Below are positions 5,519 to 7,222 of a stretch of DNA of 7,222 nucleotides, in pieces. The translations under genes and the position numbers were made by a program. The notes beneath the pieces are model-generated. The model saw only the letters and a program-made list of their open reading frames with translations, had not been told where the DNA came from and searched no databases. Position 1 is the first letter of the stretch. Each line of letters begins with the position of its first letter. This DNA comes from Fibrobacter sp. (GTDB lineage: Bacteria > Fibrobacterota > Fibrobacteria > Fibrobacterales > Fibrobacteraceae): assembly GCA_017520105.1 (NCBI GenBank), contig JAFWRL010000125.1:1-7222 (forward strand). The letters are read 5' to 3'.

Positions 5519-5947
5519 ATGGAATGGAACGAAAGACAGCTTAAAGAACCCCGTTTGATTGATATCCCTATCGCCCACGACCAGCGCGGCAACCTAAGCG
5601 TTGTCGAAGGTGGCGAACTGATTCCCTTTGACATCAAACGAGTCTATTACCTGTACGATGTTCCCGGCGGAACAACACGCGGGGGCCACGCCCATCGCAA
5701 ACTGCGTCAGCTGATTATCGCCGCCAGCGGTAGCTTTGACGTGATTCTGGACGATGGCAAAACCCGTACAAAATATTCGCTGAATCGTTCATACCACGGA
5801 CTTTATATCCCGACAATGCACTGGCGCGAAATCGAGAATTTCTCTTCGGGTGCAGTCTGCATGGTACTTGCATCGGAACACTATGACGAATCCGATTACA
5901 TCTACGAGTATGAAGATTTTGTGAAAGAAACTATTTCTCGTATCTAG
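5519..5947 (+). CDS. dTDP-sugar 3,4-ketoisomerase, QdtA/FdtA (WxcM-like cupin) family
   Basis: A 142-residue single-domain cupin. The family isomerises dTDP-4-keto-6-deoxyglucose to the 3-keto sugar, the step before transamination to Qui3N or Fuc3N for surface polysaccharides. Visible: LIDIP (13-17), DQRGNLSVVE (21-30), RVYYLYDVPGG (41-51), the signature RGGHAHRKLRQ (54-64, with H57 and H59 at the catalytic/binding positions), GSFDVILDDG (71-80), GLYIP....WREIENFSSGAVCMVLAS (94-119) and YDESDYIYEYEDF (122-134). Length is typical. The ATG (5519-5521) has AAAGG only 1 nt upstream, too close for normal initiation, so leaderless initiation or a TTG at codon 13 are alternatives. No partner sugar-nucleotide genes (RmlA/RmlB, aminotransferase) are in the window. 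QdtA versus FdtA product stereochemistry cannot be decided from sequence here. Confidence 0.88.
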   Translation: MEWNERQLKEPRLIDIPIAHDQRGNLSVVEGGELIPFDIKRVYYLYDVPGGTTRGGHAHRKLRQLIIAASGSFDVILDDGKTRTKYSLNRSYHGLYIPTMHWREIENFSSGAVCMVLASEHYDESDYIYEYEDFVKETISRI

Positions 5948-6887
5948 CATTCACGCACGGAAGCGCACCGAACGACTCCTTGAAACGGTAGAGATTTTCG
6001 TTCAAATAAGCGCCGCCATTTTCAGTTGAAATTCCCCACGAGAATTTTTCGCAACCCACCTGGGCCGCCTCACGCATTGCGTTTACAAATAACGCAGTTG
6101 TGGCACTCGTTTCGCGTTTGGAATCGTCGGGAGCCAAGTATTGGAAATGATAGACTTTCGCTTGTCTGAAATAAAAGATCATCATGCCCGACAGATAGAT
6201 TCCGTCTTGCCAAACGCCACGGAACAAAATTTCTTCCGGGAACCTTTTTTTTAGGTCGCGCAATTCCGCTAAAGAATGTACGGGTTTAGTGTTATGGCGA
6301 GCCTTTGAAAGCTCTAGGAAACCGTAAAATTTTTCCATTTCACTTTCAGGGATTTCGCCGTATGTCAAGTTTAATTTCTCGGATTGCCTGAAATTGTGGC
6401 GGCATTCGCGTTTGCAATTTTCCAGCGGATCCACATCTTTAGCAATAGGCGTAAAGCAACTGAGTTCTGTGTGGCGACTGTAACCCGAATGTTCTAGGGC
6501 GTAATCAAGCAAATCGGTCGGAACCGTTGCAAAAATCGGCGATGTCGGCTTGAGCTTTACATTTTTGAAATTTCGGACAATATAATCATCAATATCCTTG
6601 ACGATTTCGAGAATTTTGTTGCCTGAATAAAAATCTTTGGAGATGACCGGGCCGCCGAAAGTGGATCCCTGGTGCGATACGAATTTGCCTTCAACATTAC
6701 AGCCAGGAACAACGGCAACAACAATACCGCTTTTTTCCACAAAGAACGAAGCATCCGTGAATCTACCTTCAGGATGGTAGTTCAGAAACTTGCGCGTCTG
6801 CAAGAAAGTTCCGTTCATGGAATCTTCCATGACGAAGCGATCCCAGCGCGATTCCTGCTCATGGCTATAGGGCAATATTTCGTACAT
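5931..6887 (-). CDS. FemAB/GNAT-like acyltransferase (BioF2-like acetyltransferase domain)
   Basis: A 318-residue cytoplasmic protein of the FemAB-like GNAT group (Acetyltransf_6). The N-terminal half (about 1-145) is a first degenerate GNAT fold with SHQGSTFGGPV (71-81) and KLKPTSPIFATVP (111-123). The second fold carries ECRHNFRQSEK (161-171), the core RGVWQDGIYLSGMMIFY (223-239), YHFQYLAPD (246-254) and the family-typical end YRFKESFGA (300-308). Such enzymes transfer aminoacyl or acyl groups onto peptidoglycan precursors or surface glycans; the substrate here is unknown. ATG 6887 is preferred because GAGGAGA (6896-6902) is 8-9 nt upstream; a TTG at 6893 leaves only about 3 nt. The gene begins 14 nt after the stop of the upstream gene, so the two are probably cotranscribed. 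Its 3' end overlaps the ketoisomerase gene by 17 bp. Confidence 0.82.
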   Translation of the reverse strand: MYEILPYSHEQESRWDRFVMEDSMNGTFLQTRKFLNYHPEGRFTDASFFVEKSGIVVAVVPGCNVEGKFVSHQGSTFGGPVISKDFYSGNKILEIVKDIDDYIVRNFKNVKLKPTSPIFATVPTDLLDYALEHSGYSRHTELSCFTPIAKDVDPLENCKRECRHNFRQSEKLNLTYGEIPESEMEKFYGFLELSKARHNTKPVHSLAELRDLKKRFPEEILFRGVWQDGIYLSGMMIFYFRQAKVYHFQYLAPDDSKRETSATTALFVNAMREAAQVGCEKFSWGISTENGGAYLNENLYRFKESFGALPCVNARYEK

Positions 6888-6901
6888 GTCCAACGTCTCC
6901 T

Positions 6902-7222
6902 CTATTCGGCCTTTTGAGTGGACTCCTGGGCGGCCGTTTTTGCGGCTTTTTCGGCAGCGTGTTCCAAGCGAGCGGGTTTGCCGGCCAAATTGCGGAGCAA
7001 GCCAAACAGCGCCGAGAGTTCGTTACGCGTCGGATGCAAACGCTGCAAAAGCGTATTGAGGAAGCTATCGCGCCACGCTTGATCGTGGTACTGTCCCGTC
7101 AAATAGCGGTCGAGGAACTTCTTGAAGCCGTCAATCTGCTGAATAGTTGCCGGCCCCGTTTCGGCAACGCCCCGCGTTGTGCGCTTCGCGCGGCCCTCGC
7201 CGTTTGCGAGTGCCCCGGAACG
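6902..7222 (-). CDS. C-terminal end of a probable TrmJ-like RNA methyltransferase (cut by right edge)
   Basis: The frame is open from the right edge to a TAG at 6902-6904, giving 106 residues with no start inside the window. The stretch IDGFKKFLDRYL, then RDSFLNTLLQRLHPTRNELSALFGLLRNL, resembles the helical C-terminal tail of SpoU/TrmD-superfamily tRNA 2'-O-methyltransferases such as TrmJ (an F..L...L, then L.RL..R..PT..EL..L.G.L pattern). The knot-fold catalytic domain would lie outside the window, so this call rests on the tail alone. The last 25 residues are Ala/Lys-rich and low in complexity (AAEKAAKTAAQ). The stop codon is 14 nt upstream of the FemAB-like ATG and overlaps its ribosome site. 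An unrelated helical protein cannot be excluded. Confidence 0.5.
   Translation of the reverse strand, partial: RSGALANGEGRAKRTTRGVAETGPATIQQIDGFKKFLDRYLTGQYHDQAWRDSFLNTLLQRLHPTRNELSALFGLLRNLAGKPARLEHAAEKAAKTAAQESTQKAE

Overview
The window looks like chromosomal DNA of a Fibrobacter-type bacterium. The strongest sign is a lipoprotein at 2513-4021 with two FISUMP domains (Fibrobacter succinogenes major paralogous domain) behind a long polyserine linker, an architecture typical of that genus. Base composition is moderate, with AT-rich intergenic regions. The window holds eight genes, six complete and two cut by the edges. I see no RNA genes, CRISPR array, insertion sequence or prophage.

Layout, left to right. 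1-378 (minus) is the N-terminal part of a meso-diaminopimelate dehydrogenase (ddh). A 348-bp AT-rich gap (379-726) holds the ddh promoter and several short repeats, including three exact 14-bp repeats at an exact 32-bp period just ahead of the next gene. 727-2073 (plus) is an AAA ATPase with a DUF4143 nuclease-fold C-terminus. It converges on dut (2070-2504, minus), and both stop codons lie in one TTAA. Eight bases upstream of dut is the FISUMP lipoprotein (minus). A divergent intergenic region (4022-4164) separates it from an XRE-type regulator with a zinc-ribbon tail (4165-4611, plus), which ends in a clear intrinsic terminator. Next come a membrane-anchored SIMPL/DUF541 protein (4756-5445, plus), a second terminator, and a QdtA/FdtA-type sugar ketoisomerase (5519-5947, plus). 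The ketoisomerase converges, with a 17-bp overlap, on a FemAB/GNAT-like acyltransferase (5931-6887, minus). Upstream of that, in an operon-like arrangement, is the C-terminal end of a probable TrmJ-like RNA methyltransferase (6902 to the right edge, minus).

Working together: most of these genes look like independent housekeeping or envelope functions rather than one pathway. Ddh (peptidoglycan/lysine), the FISUMP lipoprotein, the SIMPL protein, the ketoisomerase and the FemAB-like enzyme all touch the cell envelope. The last two could both serve surface-glycan synthesis, but that is inference. I do not see a convincing new multi-gene system. The most unusual signals are small-scale: the 32-bp-period repeat array ahead of the ATPase, a terminator whose U-tract runs straight into an extended -10 element just before the ketoisomerase start (possible leaderless mRNA), and two convergent gene pairs with overlapping 3' ends and no terminator.
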